NCBI GenBank assembly: GCA_021323335.1 | Contig: JAJTCN010000003.1 | Location: 1 to 64,000 of the forward strand | Source of the DNA: Ramlibacter sp. | GTDB lineage: Bacteria; Pseudomonadota; Gammaproteobacteria; Burkholderiales; Burkholderiaceae_C | Direction: 5' to 3' | DNA: 64,000 bases | Shown: positions 54,286 to 64,000 of the stretch, piece after piece | Layout of the letters: each line of letters opens with the position of its first letter | Numbering within the stretch: position 1 is the first letter of the stretch | The notes under the pieces: generated by a model | Seen by the model: the letters and a program-made list of their open reading frames with translations, nothing else | Told to the model about the DNA's origin: nothing | The model's database searches: none | Made by a program: the position numbers and the translations under genes

Positions 54286-56355
54286 GTGGGGAAGCCCGAA
54301 GACGGGCGGCCAGCGGGGCCGCCGCCGGATGCGATGAACCAGCCCGTGCGCCAGTTCGGCGCGGGCTTCATCGAGGCGCACCGCCAGAAGATCTTCCTCG
54401 GCCTGTCGGTGGCGGGCACGCTCCTGCTGGGGCCCTTCGCGGTCAACAACTTCTTCCAGGACCGCGTGGTGCTGGGGATCATCACCAGCGCGTTCGTCGT
54501 CTGCCTGCTGGCGAACGCCGTCGCCATCGCGCGCGGCCGCTCGCCCATCGTGCCGGCCACGGCGATCTTCGCCGGCTCGCTCGCCGGGCTGGCCACGGCG
54601 ATGTACAACAACGGGCTGGTCGGCATCTTCTGGGTCTATCCCGGCATCATGCTGTTCCACTTCATGTTGCCGCGCCGCCAGGCCAACCTGTTCAACGTGA
54701 CGCTGATCCTGGTGACCATCCCGCTGGCGTGGATGCACCTGGGCCCCGAGCTGACGGCACGGGTGGCGGTGACGCTGTCGCTGCTGGTCGTCTTCAGCAA
54801 CATCTTCTCGCACATCGCCGACACCCAGCAGGCCAAGGAGGCGGAGCAACGCGAGCGGCTGGACGCCCTGGTGCGCCAGCTGGAGGCGCAGAACACCGCG
54901 CTGCGCGAGGCCTTCCGGCTGCGCGAGGAAGTGGAGCGCATCGCCCGCCACGACCTGAAGACGCCGATGGCGAGCATCGCGTCCGTGCCGCGCCTGCTGC
55001 GCGAGCGCCGCAAGCTGGACCCGCCGGAGGAGGAGCTTCTCGGCATGGTCGAGCGCGCGGCGCAACGGATGCTGAGCATGGTGAACCTGTCGCTCGACCT
55101 GTTCCGCATGGAGGAGGGCACCTACCGGCTCCGGGCGCGGGCCGTCGACCTGGGCGCGATCGTGCAGACCGTCGCCGGCGAGCTGCAGGCGCACGCCCGC
55201 TCCAAGCAGCTGCGGCTGGTGCTGGACCTGCCGGCCGAGCCGGTCCACGCGCAGGGCGAGGAACTGCTTTGCTATTCCACGCTGGCCAACCTGGTGAAGA
55301 ACGCGCTGGAAGCGTCGCCGGATGGCGGCGAGGTGCGGGTGACGCTGCGCCGCTCCAGCGACGGCGACGGCGACGCGGTGGCGCTGGACATCCACAACGC
55401 GGGCCAGGTGGCGCCGGAACTGCGCGACCGCTTCTTCGAGAAATACGCCACCCATGGAAAGGCCGATGGCACGGGGCTGGGCGCGTACTCCGCGCGGCTG
55501 ATGGCCCGGGTGCAGCGCGGCTCGCTGCGCATGCGTTCCGACGCGCAGGGCACCACGCTGTCCCTTCGCCTGCCCCTGTGGCATGCCGCCGCCCCGGCGC
55601 GGGCGGTGCCGGGGCGGATCGTCGTGCGCGAGCCGGTGCGTCCCGAGTCGCTGCCGGCGTTGTCGGTGCTGGTGGTGGACGACGACGAATACAACGTCGT
55701 GGTCCTCAAGAGCCTGCTGCCCTCGCCGCCCTTGGGCGTGCGCGTCGGGGTCAATGGCCGCGCGGCGCTGGAATGCGTGCGCGAAGGCCGCCCTGACATC
55801 GTGTTCATGGACGTGGAGATGCCGGTGATGGGCGGGGTCGACGCGGTGCGGGCCATCCGCGCCCTGGAGGCGGAGCGCGGCGATCCGCCCAGCTTCATCG
55901 CGGCCTTCTCGGCCCACGACGACGAAGCGACGCGCGCCGCCTGCCTGGCCGCCGGCTTCGACGTCTACCTGGCCAAGCCGGCGTCGCGCGAAGAGGTCTT
56001 CGCGGTGCTGCGGCGCCAGGACCCCGCGTCGGTGGGCCACCGCGGTCCGGCCGCCGAGGACCCCTTGCTGATCGAGCCGGCGCTGATGGCGCTGATGCCG
56101 GAGTTCCTGAGCTCGCGGCGCAACCTGGCGCAGGTGCTGGCCGCCGCGGCGCAGCAGGGCGAACGCGAGACGGTGCGCGAGACGGCGCACAAGCTGGCCG
56201 GCAGCCTGGCCATGTACGGCTTCAAGGATGCGAGCCGCGCCAGCCTGGAGCTGGAACGCGCGGCGCCCACGGAGGGCATCGGCGAACTGCAGGCCCGCTG
56301 CCAGGCGCTGGAGCAGATGATCGCGAAGGCGCAGCCGGAGGCACGGCCGCGGTAG
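54286..56355 (+). CDS. Hybrid sensor histidine kinase with receiver and Hpt domains
   Basis: 689 residues. About six membrane helices in residues 35-180, a coiled coil, HisKA with His 222 in ARHDLKTPMAS, and a HATPase domain with NLVKNALEASPDGG and GTGLGAYSARLM. The receiver domain has VVDDDEYN, Asp 509 in MDVEMP, and AKPA. The Hpt domain has His 635 in ETAHKLAGSL. No output domain is fused, so a separate DNA-binding regulator should exist; none lies next to it. GTG 54286 follows AAGGAGG. Confidence 0.92.
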   Translation: MGKPEDGRPAGPPPDAMNQPVRQFGAGFIEAHRQKIFLGLSVAGTLLLGPFAVNNFFQDRVVLGIITSAFVVCLLANAVAIARGRSPIVPATAIFAGSLAGLATAMYNNGLVGIFWVYPGIMLFHFMLPRRQANLFNVTLILVTIPLAWMHLGPELTARVAVTLSLLVVFSNIFSHIADTQQAKEAEQRERLDALVRQLEAQNTALREAFRLREEVERIARHDLKTPMASIASVPRLLRERRKLDPPEEELLGMVERAAQRMLSMVNLSLDLFRMEEGTYRLRARAVDLGAIVQTVAGELQAHARSKQLRLVLDLPAEPVHAQGEELLCYSTLANLVKNALEASPDGGEVRVTLRRSSDGDGDAVALDIHNAGQVAPELRDRFFEKYATHGKADGTGLGAYSARLMARVQRGSLRMRSDAQGTTLSLRLPLWHAAAPARAVPGRIVVREPVRPESLPALSVLVVDDDEYNVVVLKSLLPSPPLGVRVGVNGRAALECVREGRPDIVFMDVEMPVMGGVDAVRAIRALEAERGDPPSFIAAFSAHDDEATRAACLAAGFDVYLAKPASREEVFAVLRRQDPASVGHRGPAAEDPLLIEPALMALMPEFLSSRRNLAQVLAAAAQQGERETVRETAHKLAGSLAMYGFKDASRASLELERAAPTEGIGELQARCQALEQMIAKAQPEARPR

Positions 56356-56356
56356 C

Positions 56357-56446
56357 TGTCGCGGTTCGGCTTCGCGCTCACCACGACCTACGAGTCAGGG
56401 CGGCGCATCCCGTAGGTCGTGGTGAGCGCGAAGCCGAACCGCGACA
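56357..56446. repeat. Perfect 36-bp inverted repeat between convergent genes
   Basis: Left arm 56357-56392 begins TGTCGCGGTTCGGCTTCGCG and ends ACCACGACCTACG; the right arm 56411-56446 is its exact reverse complement. The loop is 18 bases. It fills the gap between the histidine kinase stop and the regulator stop, so it could end transcription from both sides, though no T-runs follow. Perfect arm identity suggests recent formation or a repeat family. Confidence 0.9.
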
Positions 56447-56457
56447 CACAGGCCACC

Positions 56458-57093
56458 CTAGGCCGCCGCTTCCAATCCGTTGCTGAAATGCTCCTGCATC
56501 CGCCGGCGTACCTCCTCCGCATCGCGGCGCGATAGCGCCTCCATCACCACCCGATGCTCCTGCAGCGACTCCGCCACCCGGCCCGCCTTGAGCAGCGAGT
56601 TGTGGCGATTGAGTTTCATCACCTTGCGCAGGTCCGCCACCATCTGGTTGCGCCAGCGGTTGCCCGCCAGTTCCAGCAGGCGCATGTGGAAGCGCTCGTT
56701 CAGCGCGAAGAAGCGCTCGCGATCGCCCGCCGCGCTTTCCAGCTCCTTGTGCAGGTCCTGCAGTTCCTTCAATTCGGCGTCGCTGGCGCGCTGCGCCACC
56801 ACGGCGGCCGCATCGCTTTCGAGCAGCGAGAGCAGGTGGTAGACCTCGGCGAGATCCTGCTCCGAGACTTCCGTGACGTAGGCGCCGCGCCGCACCTTCA
56901 TCGTCACCAGGCCTTCGGCGGCGAGCACCTTGAGCGCTTCGCGCAGCGGCGTGCGGCTGATGCCGTATTCCTGCGACAGCTTCACTTCGTCGATCCAGCC
57001 CCCGGGCTCGAGTTCGCGGCGGAAAATGCGCTGCCGCAGCAGCTCCGCCACCTCTTCATAGAGGGCGCGGGGGGCGAGCGAGACGGCGGACAT
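56458..57093 (-). CDS. GntR-family regulator with FCD domain
   Basis: 211 residues. The winged helix LYEEVAELLRQRIFRRELEP with GISRTPLREALKVLAAEGLV is followed by an FCD (FadR C-terminal) ligand domain with ERFFALNERFHMRLLELAGN, AGRVAESLQEHRVVMEALSR and an end RRRMQEHFSN. It is divergent from mcm and probably controls the propionate genes in response to a metabolite (inference). The promoter gap is 82 bases. Confidence 0.92.
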   Translation of the reverse strand: MSAVSLAPRALYEEVAELLRQRIFRRELEPGGWIDEVKLSQEYGISRTPLREALKVLAAEGLVTMKVRRGAYVTEVSEQDLAEVYHLLSLLESDAAAVVAQRASDAELKELQDLHKELESAAGDRERFFALNERFHMRLLELAGNRWRNQMVADLRKVMKLNRHNSLLKAGRVAESLQEHRVVMEALSRRDAEEVRRRMQEHFSNGLEAAA

Positions 57094-57116
57094 GCCGCGG
57101 ATTCTAGGTCGAACCC

Positions 57117-57148
57117 CATTCTTTATCAATAATTATGAATGATGTAAG
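57117..57148. promoter_or_regulatory. AT-rich divergent operator between the GntR gene and mcm
   Basis: In a GC-rich region this stretch is almost all A/T. CATTC (57117-57121) and GAATG (57137-57141) form an inverted repeat around TTTATCAATAATTAT, whose core TCAATAATTATGA is itself near-palindromic. It is well placed to bind the divergent regulator and to overlap both promoters. Confidence 0.5.
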
Positions 57149-57175
57149 ATGCTGCCGCCCCTTAGGACCTACCTC

Positions 57176-59338
57176 ATGAGCTCCATCCCGCCCGAATACA
57201 AGCCGGCCTCGCTGGAGGACTGGCAGAAAGCCGCCTCCAAATCCGCCCCCGGCGGCCGGGTCGACGCGCTGAACTGGGTCACGCCCGACGGCATCGCGGT
57301 CAAGCCCCTGTACACGGCGGCCGATACGCAGTCGCTGCCGCATGCGGACACCTTGCCCGGTTTCGCCCCGTACCTGCGCGGTCCGCAAGCCACCATGTAT
57401 GCGGCGCGCCCCTGGACCATCCGCCAGTACGCCGGTTTCTCGACCGCGGAGGAGTCGAACGCGTTCTATCGCAAGGGCCTGGCGGGCGGCGGGCAGGGCG
57501 TGAGCGTCGCCTTCGACCTGGCCACCCACCGCGGCTACGACAGCGACCATCCGCGCGTGGTGGGCGACGTCGGCAAGGCCGGCGTGGCGATCGACTCCGT
57601 GGAGGACATGAAGATCCTGTTCGACGGCATCCCGCTGGACAAGGTGTCCGTGTCCATGACCATGAACGGCGCGGTGCTGCCGGTGCTCGCGGGCTACGTG
57701 GTCGCGGCCGAAGAGCAGGGCGTGCGGCAGGACCAGCTGAGCGGGACCATCCAGAACGACATCCTCAAGGAGTTCATGGTCCGCAACACCTACATCTATC
57801 CGCCGGAGCCTTCCATGCGGATCGTGGGCGACATCATCGAGTACACGGCGAAGAACATGCCGAAGTTCAACTCGATCTCGATCTCCGGCTACCACATGCA
57901 GGAGGCGGGAGCCAACCAGGCGCTGGAACTGGCCTTCACGCTGGCCGACGGCAAGGAATACGTGAAAACGGCGCTGGCCAAGGGGCTGGACGTCGACGAG
58001 TTCGCGGGGCGCCTGTCGTTCTTCTGGGCGATCGGGATGAACTTCTATCTCGAGATCGCCAAGATGCGCGCGGCGCGGCTGCTGTGGTGGCGGATCATGT
58101 CCGGCTTCGGCGCGAAGAATCCCAAGAGCCTGATGCTGCGCACGCACTGCCAGACCTCCGGCTGGTCGCTGACCGAGCAGGACCCCTACAACAACATCGT
58201 GCGCACCACCATCGAGGCGATGGCCGCGGTGTTCGGCGGCACGCAGTCGCTGCACACCAACAGCTTCGACGAGGCGATCGCGCTGCCGACGGAGTTCAGC
58301 GCCCGCATCGCGCGCAACACGCAGCTGATCATCCAGGAGGAGACGCACATCCCCAACGTCATCGATCCCTGGGCCGGCAGCTACATGATGGAGAAGCTGA
58401 CGCAGGAGATGGCGGACGCGGCCTGGAAGATCATCGAGGAAGTCGAGGCCATGGGCGGCATGACCCGCGCCGTCGATTCCGGCTGGGCCAAGCTGAAGAT
58501 CGAGGCGGCGGCGGCCGAGAAGCAGGCCCGCATCGACTCGGGCCGCGACGTGATCGTCGGCGTCAACAAGTACAGGCTGGAGCGCGAGGATGCGCTGGAC
58601 GCCCGCGAGGTGGACAACGTGATGGTGCGCGAGCAGCAGATCACGCGCCTGGACAAGATCAGGGCGGCGCGCGACGCCGGCGCCGTGCATGCGGCGCTGG
58701 AGGCGCTGACGACCGCGGCGCGCACCGGGCAGGGCAACCTGCTGGACCTGAGCATCCGGGCCGTGCGCCTGCGGGCGACGGTGGGGGAAGTGAGCGATGC
58801 GCTGGAGAAGGTGTTCGGCCGCCATCGCGCCGATACGCAAAAGGTGACCGGTGTGTATGCAGCTGCCTACGATTCCGCCGAGGGCTGGGACAAGTTGAAG
58901 GGCGAGATCGCCGCCTTCGCCGAGCAGCAGGGCCGGCGTCCGCGCGTGATGATCGCCAAGCTGGGGCAGGACGGCCACGACCGCGGCGCCAAGGTGGTGG
59001 CCACGGCCTATGCCGACCTCGGCTTCGACGTCGACATGGGCCCGCTGTTCCAGACGCCGGAAGAATGCGCGCGCCAGGCGATCGAGAACGACGTGCACGC
59101 GGTGGGCATCAGCACGCTGGCCGCGGGCCACAAGACCCTGGTGCCCGCCATCATCGCGGAGCTGGAAAAGCAGGGCGCCACCGACATCATCGTCTTCGTC
59201 GGCGGCGTCATCCCGCAGCAGGACTACGAGTACCTGTTCAACGCCGGCGTGAAGGGCATCTATGGCCCCGGCACGCCGATCCCGGCCAGCGCGAAGGACG
59301 TGCTGGAGCAGATCAAACGCAGCCTCGGCGACCACTAA
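57176..59338 (+). CDS. scpA: Methylmalonyl-CoA mutase, single-chain
   Basis: 720 residues. The substrate-binding barrel with [20 protein letters not shown] and [19 protein letters not shown] is followed by the B12 domain with [19 protein letters not shown], His 601 being the cobalt ligand. It interconverts (R)-methylmalonyl-CoA and succinyl-CoA. ATG 57176 after TTAGGACCTACC is preferred over ATG 57149. First gene of the mcm-meaB-pccB-pccA set. Confidence 0.96.
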   Translation: MSSIPPEYKPASLEDWQKAASKSAPGGRVDALNWVTPDGIAVKPLYTAADTQSLPHADTLPGFAPYLRGPQATMYAARPWTIRQYAGFSTAEESNAFYRKGLAGGGQGVSVAFDLATHRGYDSDHPRVVGDVGKAGVAIDSVEDMKILFDGIPLDKVSVSMTMNGAVLPVLAGYVVAAEEQGVRQDQLSGTIQNDILKEFMVRNTYIYPPEPSMRIVGDIIEYTAKNMPKFNSISISGYHMQEAGANQALELAFTLADGKEYVKTALAKGLDVDEFAGRLSFFWAIGMNFYLEIAKMRAARLLWWRIMSGFGAKNPKSLMLRTHCQTSGWSLTEQDPYNNIVRTTIEAMAAVFGGTQSLHTNSFDEAIALPTEFSARIARNTQLIIQEETHIPNVIDPWAGSYMMEKLTQEMADAAWKIIEEVEAMGGMTRAVDSGWAKLKIEAAAAEKQARIDSGRDVIVGVNKYRLEREDALDAREVDNVMVREQQITRLDKIRAARDAGAVHAALEALTTAARTGQGNLLDLSIRAVRLRATVGEVSDALEKVFGRHRADTQKVTGVYAAAYDSAEGWDKLKGEIAAFAEQQGRRPRVMIAKLGQDGHDRGAKVVATAYADLGFDVDMGPLFQTPEECARQAIENDVHAVGISTLAAGHKTLVPAIIAELEKQGATDIIVFVGGVIPQQDYEYLFNAGVKGIYGPGTPIPASAKDVLEQIKRSLGDH

Positions 59339-59358
59339 ATTGGGGTCAGATTCCAATT
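59337..59358. repeat. Dispersed-repeat-like palindrome at the meaB start
   Basis: TTGGGGTCAGATTCCAATT lies within an inverted repeat AAATTGG...CCAATTT. Sequences of the type GGGGTCAGATTCCAATT recur in many bacterial genomes and are often associated with REP-type transposases. It starts next to the mcm stop and encodes the first residues of MeaB. Confidence 0.7.
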
Positions 59359-60348
59359 TCCTCGCGCCCATCCTGCAGGGGGAGCGCCGCGCGATCGCCA
59401 AGGCCATCACGCTGCTGGAATCGACGCGGGCCGACCATCGCGCGGAGGCGGATGCGCTGCTGACGCAACTGCTGCCGCATACCGGCAAGTCGTTCCGCCT
59501 CGGCATCTCCGGCGTGCCCGGCGTGGGCAAGAGCACCTTCATCGAGACACTGGGCCTCGCGCTCATCGCCAAGGGGCATCGTGTCGCGGTGCTCGCCATC
59601 GATCCTTCGTCGTCGGTGTCGGGCGGATCGATCCTCGGCGACAAGACGCGGATGGAACACCTGTCGGTGCACCCGCAGGCCTACATCCGCCCCAGTCCGG
59701 CCAGCGGCACGCTGGGCGGCGTGGCCGCGAAGACGCGCGAGTCCATGCTGGTCTGCGAGGCCGCCGGGTATGACGTGGTCATCGTCGAAACCGTCGGCGT
59801 GGGCCAGAGCGAAATCGCCGTCGCCGGCATGACCGACATGTTCGTGCTGATGCAGTTGCCGAACGCGGGTGACGACCTCCAGGCCATCAAGAAAGGCGTG
59901 ATGGAGCTGGCCGACCTGGTCGTCATCAACAAGGCCGACATCGATCCCGATGCCGCGACGCGCGCGCGGGCCCAGATCACCAGCGCGCTGCGCATCCTGG
60001 GCCAGCACGGCCACCCCGACCACGCCCACCACGACACCACGCTGTGGCACCCGCAGGTGCTGCAACTGAGCGCGCTGAAGGGCCAGGGCATCGAGGAGTT
60101 CTGGACGACGGTGCTGCAGTTCCGCAGGCTGCAGGAGCAAGGCGGCCGCATGGCCGCACGGCGCAAGCACCAGGCGCTGGCCTGGATGTGGGAGCGCATC
60201 GAAAGCGGGCTGAAGCAGGCCTTCCGCCAGCACGCTGGCGTGCAGGCGATGCTGCCGCAACTGACCAAGGACGTGGAGCAGGGCAAGGTGGCGGCCTCGA
60301 CCGCCGCCCGGCAATTGCTCGACGCCATGAACCCCAACGGAGAGAGAG

Positions 60349-60374
<26 letters not shown>
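59340..60374 (+). CDS. meaB: Methylmalonyl-CoA mutase-associated GTPase MeaB (ArgK)
   Basis: 344 residues. Walker [10 protein letters not shown] (Lys 64), [32 protein letters not shown] and [15 protein letters not shown] are diagnostic. It guards and reloads the mutase with B12. The best start is TTG 59340 inside a dispersed repeat, so the first ~9 residues (LGSDSNFLA) are repeat-derived and not family-like; no ATG or SD lies nearby. The end overlaps pccB by 26 bases. Confidence 0.92.
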
Positions 60375-61881
<1,507 letters not shown>

Positions 61882-61899
61882 AAACCAATGCGGACAGCC

Positions 61900-62010
61900 G
61901 GACGCAAAAGTCGCAAAAGCTACGCAAAAGGCGCAAAAGGAATACCAATGAAAATTTTCTTCCTGGCTTCCTTTTGCGCCTTTTGCGAAACCTTTGCGAC
62001 TTTTGCGTCC
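61900..62010. repeat. Long imperfect inverted repeat between pccB and pccA
   Basis: Left arm 61900-61942 (GGACGCAAAAGTCGCAAAAG..., ending GGCGCAAAAGGAA) pairs with 61968-62010 around a 25-base loop, with mismatches only in a short central bulge. Both arms are made of repeated GCAAAAG/CGCAAA units. It would form a ~43-base stem in the mRNA between two subunits of one enzyme. Confidence 0.85.
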
Positions 62011-62035
62011 TTGCCCCCGCATTAAGGACTTCGAC

Positions 62036-64000
62036 ATGTTCACCAAGATCCTCATCGCCAACCGTGGCGAAATCGCCTGCCGCGTGATCGCAACGGCCAG
62101 GAAGATGGGCATTGCCACCGTCGCCGTGTATTCCGACGCCGACCGCGACGCCCGGCACGTCGCGCTGGCCGACGAGGCCGTGCACATCGGGCCGCCGCCG
62201 TCGCGCGAGAGCTACCTGGCGGCCGACAAGATCATCGCGGCGGCGAAGAAGACCGGCGCCCAGGCCATCCACCCCGGCTACGGCTTCCTGTCCGAGAACG
62301 AGGAGTTCGCCCGCCGCGTCGAGGAAGAAGGCCTCGCCTTCATCGGCCCCAAGCACTACTCCATCGCGGCCATGGGCGACAAGATCGCCTCCAAGAAGCT
62401 GGCGAAGGAAGCCAACGTCAACACCATCCCCGGCTACAACGACGCCATCGACACCGCGGAGCAGGCCGTCGCCATCGCCAGGGACATCGGCTACCCGGTG
62501 ATGATCAAGGCCTCGGCGGGCGGCGGCGGCAAGGGCCTGCGCGTCGCCTTCAACGACAAGGAAGCCTTCGAAGGCTTCACCTCCTGCCGCAACGAGGCCC
62601 GCAACAGCTTCGGCGACGACCGCGTCTTCATCGAGAAGTTCGTCGAGGAGCCGCGGCACATCGAGATCCAGGTGCTGGGCGACTCGCACGGCAACGTGAT
62701 CTACCTGAACGAGCGCGAATGCTCGATCCAGCGCCGCCACCAGAAGGTGATCGAGGAGGCGCCGTCGCCCTTCATCAGCGACGCCACGCGCAAGGCGATG
62801 GGCGAACAGGCCGTGGCGCTCGCCAAGGCGGTGAAGTACCAGAGCGCCGGGACGGTGGAGTTCGTGGTCGGCAAGGACCAGTCCTTCTACTTCCTGGAGA
62901 TGAACACCCGCCTGCAGGTGGAGCACCCGGTCACCGAATGCATCACCGGGCTGGACCTGGTGGAACTGATGATCCGCGTGGCCGCCGGCGAGAAGCTGCC
63001 GCTGGCGCAGCAGGACGTGCAACGCAACGGCTGGGCGATCGAATGCCGCATCAATGCGGAAGATCCGTTCCGGAACTTCCTGCCGTCGACCGGGCGGCTG
63101 GTGCGGTTCCAGCCGCCGAAGGCCTCGATGTGGGCTTCCGACGTCGAGCACCTGCAGGGCGTGCGCGTCGACACCGGCGTGGGCGAGGGCGGCGAGATTC
63201 CGATGTACTACGACTCGATGATCGCCAAGCTGATCGTGCATGGCGCCGACCGCAACGACGCCATCGCGAAGATGCGCGACGCGCTCAACGGCTTCGTCAT
63301 CCGCGGCATCTCGAGCAACATCCCCTTCCAGGCAGCGCTGCTGGCACACCCGAAGTTCGTGGCCGGCGACTTCAACACCGGCTTCATCGCCGAGCACTAC
63401 GGCAGCGGCTTCCGCGCCGAGGACGTGCCGCACGACGACCCGGACTTCCTGGTGGCGCTGGCGGCCTACGCCAACCGCCGTGCGCTGCAGCGCTCCGCCG
63501 GCATCAGCGGGCAGATGCGCGGCCACGAGTTCAAGGTGGGCGAGGACTTCGTCGTGGTCCGCCTGGACTCTGGCGGCAAGCACCACCGGCAGCCGGCGAC
63601 GGTACGCGATTTCGAGGCGCAGTCCGGCTCCAGCGTGGTCGAGACCAACGGGAAGAAGTACGCGATCTGCAGCAAGTGGCACCTGGGGGGCGCCCGCATC
63701 CGCGGCACCGTCGACGGCAAGCCCTTCACCGCGCAGGTCGAGCGGGGCGTGCCGCGCAATCCGCTGGCCCTGCGGATTTCTCACGACGGCACCCGCCTCG
63801 ACGCGCTGGTCCTGACGCCGCGCGGCGCGGAGCTGCACGCGCTGATGCCGTACAAGGCGCCGCCCGACATGAGCCGCTTCCTGCTGTCGCCGATGCCGGG
63901 GCTGCTGGTCGACGTGGCCGTGCAGCCGGGGCAGAGGGTGCAGGCCGGGGAGCGTTTGGCGGTGATCGAGGCGATGAAGATGGAGAACGTGCTGTTCGCG
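62036..64000 (+). CDS. pccA: Propionyl-CoA carboxylase alpha subunit (biotin carboxylase + carrier), partial at window end
   Basis: 655 codons are visible and the frame stays open to the window end, so the stop lies beyond it. The ATP-grasp biotin carboxylase domain starts KILIANRGEIACRVI, with GYGFLSENEEFARRV, KASAGGGGKGLR, LERECSIQRR-like NERECSIQRRHQKVIEEAP and FLEMNTRLQVEHPVTE. The carrier domain ends with EAMKMENVLF; biotin Lys 648 is present. Only about 15-25 residues should be missing. ATG 62036 follows AAGGACTTCGAC. Works with pccB to carboxylate propionyl-CoA. Confidence 0.95.
   Translation, partial: MFTKILIANRGEIACRVIATARKMGIATVAVYSDADRDARHVALADEAVHIGPPPSRESYLAADKIIAAAKKTGAQAIHPGYGFLSENEEFARRVEEEGLAFIGPKHYSIAAMGDKIASKKLAKEANVNTIPGYNDAIDTAEQAVAIARDIGYPVMIKASAGGGGKGLRVAFNDKEAFEGFTSCRNEARNSFGDDRVFIEKFVEEPRHIEIQVLGDSHGNVIYLNERECSIQRRHQKVIEEAPSPFISDATRKAMGEQAVALAKAVKYQSAGTVEFVVGKDQSFYFLEMNTRLQVEHPVTECITGLDLVELMIRVAAGEKLPLAQQDVQRNGWAIECRINAEDPFRNFLPSTGRLVRFQPPKASMWASDVEHLQGVRVDTGVGEGGEIPMYYDSMIAKLIVHGADRNDAIAKMRDALNGFVIRGISSNIPFQAALLAHPKFVAGDFNTGFIAEHYGSGFRAEDVPHDDPDFLVALAAYANRRALQRSAGISGQMRGHEFKVGEDFVVVRLDSGGKHHRQPATVRDFEAQSGSSVVETNGKKYAICSKWHLGGARIRGTVDGKPFTAQVERGVPRNPLALRISHDGTRLDALVLTPRGAELHALMPYKAPPDMSRFLLSPMPGLLVDVAVQPGQRVQAGERLAVIEAMKMENVLFA

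Noticed and set aside
61900-62010. GCAAAAG units between pccB and pccA considered as a CRISPR-like array
   Set aside because: Repeats are short, adjacent and arranged as one inverted pair, with no unique spacers of equal length.

Overview
The window is about 64 kb of GC-rich chromosome from a betaproteobacterium of the order Burkholderiales, most likely family Comamonadaceae (Ramlibacter/Variovorax-like; the genus is inference). The grounds are the gene order thrS-infC-rpmI-rplT-pheS-pheT-ihfA-merR-tRNA-Pro, a class I PHA operon phaC-phaA-phaB, and many short-chain and aromatic acyl-CoA catabolic genes. No prophage, insertion sequence, plasmid gene or CRISPR array was seen.

Layout. 1-6.1 kb: translation and nucleoid genes, ending in tRNA-Pro(GGG). 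As assembled, infC, rpmI and rplT each miss a segment. 6.2-10.5 kb: a signalling module of a cyclase-FHA protein, a TagH-like FHA protein and a membrane Ser/Thr kinase. 10.5-11.1 kb: a NUDIX hydrolase. 11.2-20.6 kb (minus strand): a tightly overlapping catabolic operon with a Rieske oxygenase, a glutamine-synthetase-like ligase, a ferredoxin, a small monooxygenase, an FAD oxidoreductase, a gentisate-type ring-cleavage dioxygenase, a fumarylpyruvate-hydrolase-like enzyme and a TRAP transporter whose binding protein is frameshifted. 20.6-23.6 kb: sodC, an esterase, a maleylpyruvate/maleylacetoacetate isomerase, and pgeF with a small membrane protein. 23.9-28.5 kb: phaCAB and two tandem paralogues of unknown function. 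28.6-32.1 kb: a secreted glycosidase-like lipoprotein, a membrane protein and dusA ending in a REP pair. 32.2-38.2 kb: a CoA-dependent aromatic pathway (2-aminobenzoyl-CoA/salicylyl-CoA type) ending in glutaryl-CoA dehydrogenase. 38.3-54.2 kb: an aryl-polyene-like biosynthetic cluster with a halogenase-like flavoprotein and probable membrane-lipid anchoring genes, flanked by a PagL-like lipid A deacylase. 54.3-56.4 kb: a hybrid histidine kinase. 56.5-64 kb: a GntR regulator divergent from the propionyl-CoA to succinyl-CoA genes mcm-meaB-pccB-pccA; pccA runs off the right end.

How the parts fit. Two separate aromatic degradation routes, both with features that suit amino-aromatic substrates, lie beside the propionate route and PHA storage genes, so the region looks like a carbon-intake and carbon-storage district. 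The best candidate for an undescribed system is the 38.3-54.2 kb polyene-type cluster. It has a ketosynthase, chain-length factor, ketoreductase, two dehydratases, ACP, AMP-ligase, exporter and LolA-like carrier, as aryl polyene clusters do. It also has a WxWxIP flavoprotein, two methyltransferases and a polysaccharide deacetylase, with only one ACP and no aryl-forming lyase. The second candidate is the Rieske/GS-like/gentisate operon.

Intergenic structure is unusual in places: tandem hairpins ahead of rpmI, a perfect 36-bp palindrome at 56.4 kb, a 43-bp imperfect hairpin between pccB and pccA, and a dispersed-repeat-like sequence that supplies the start of meaB.
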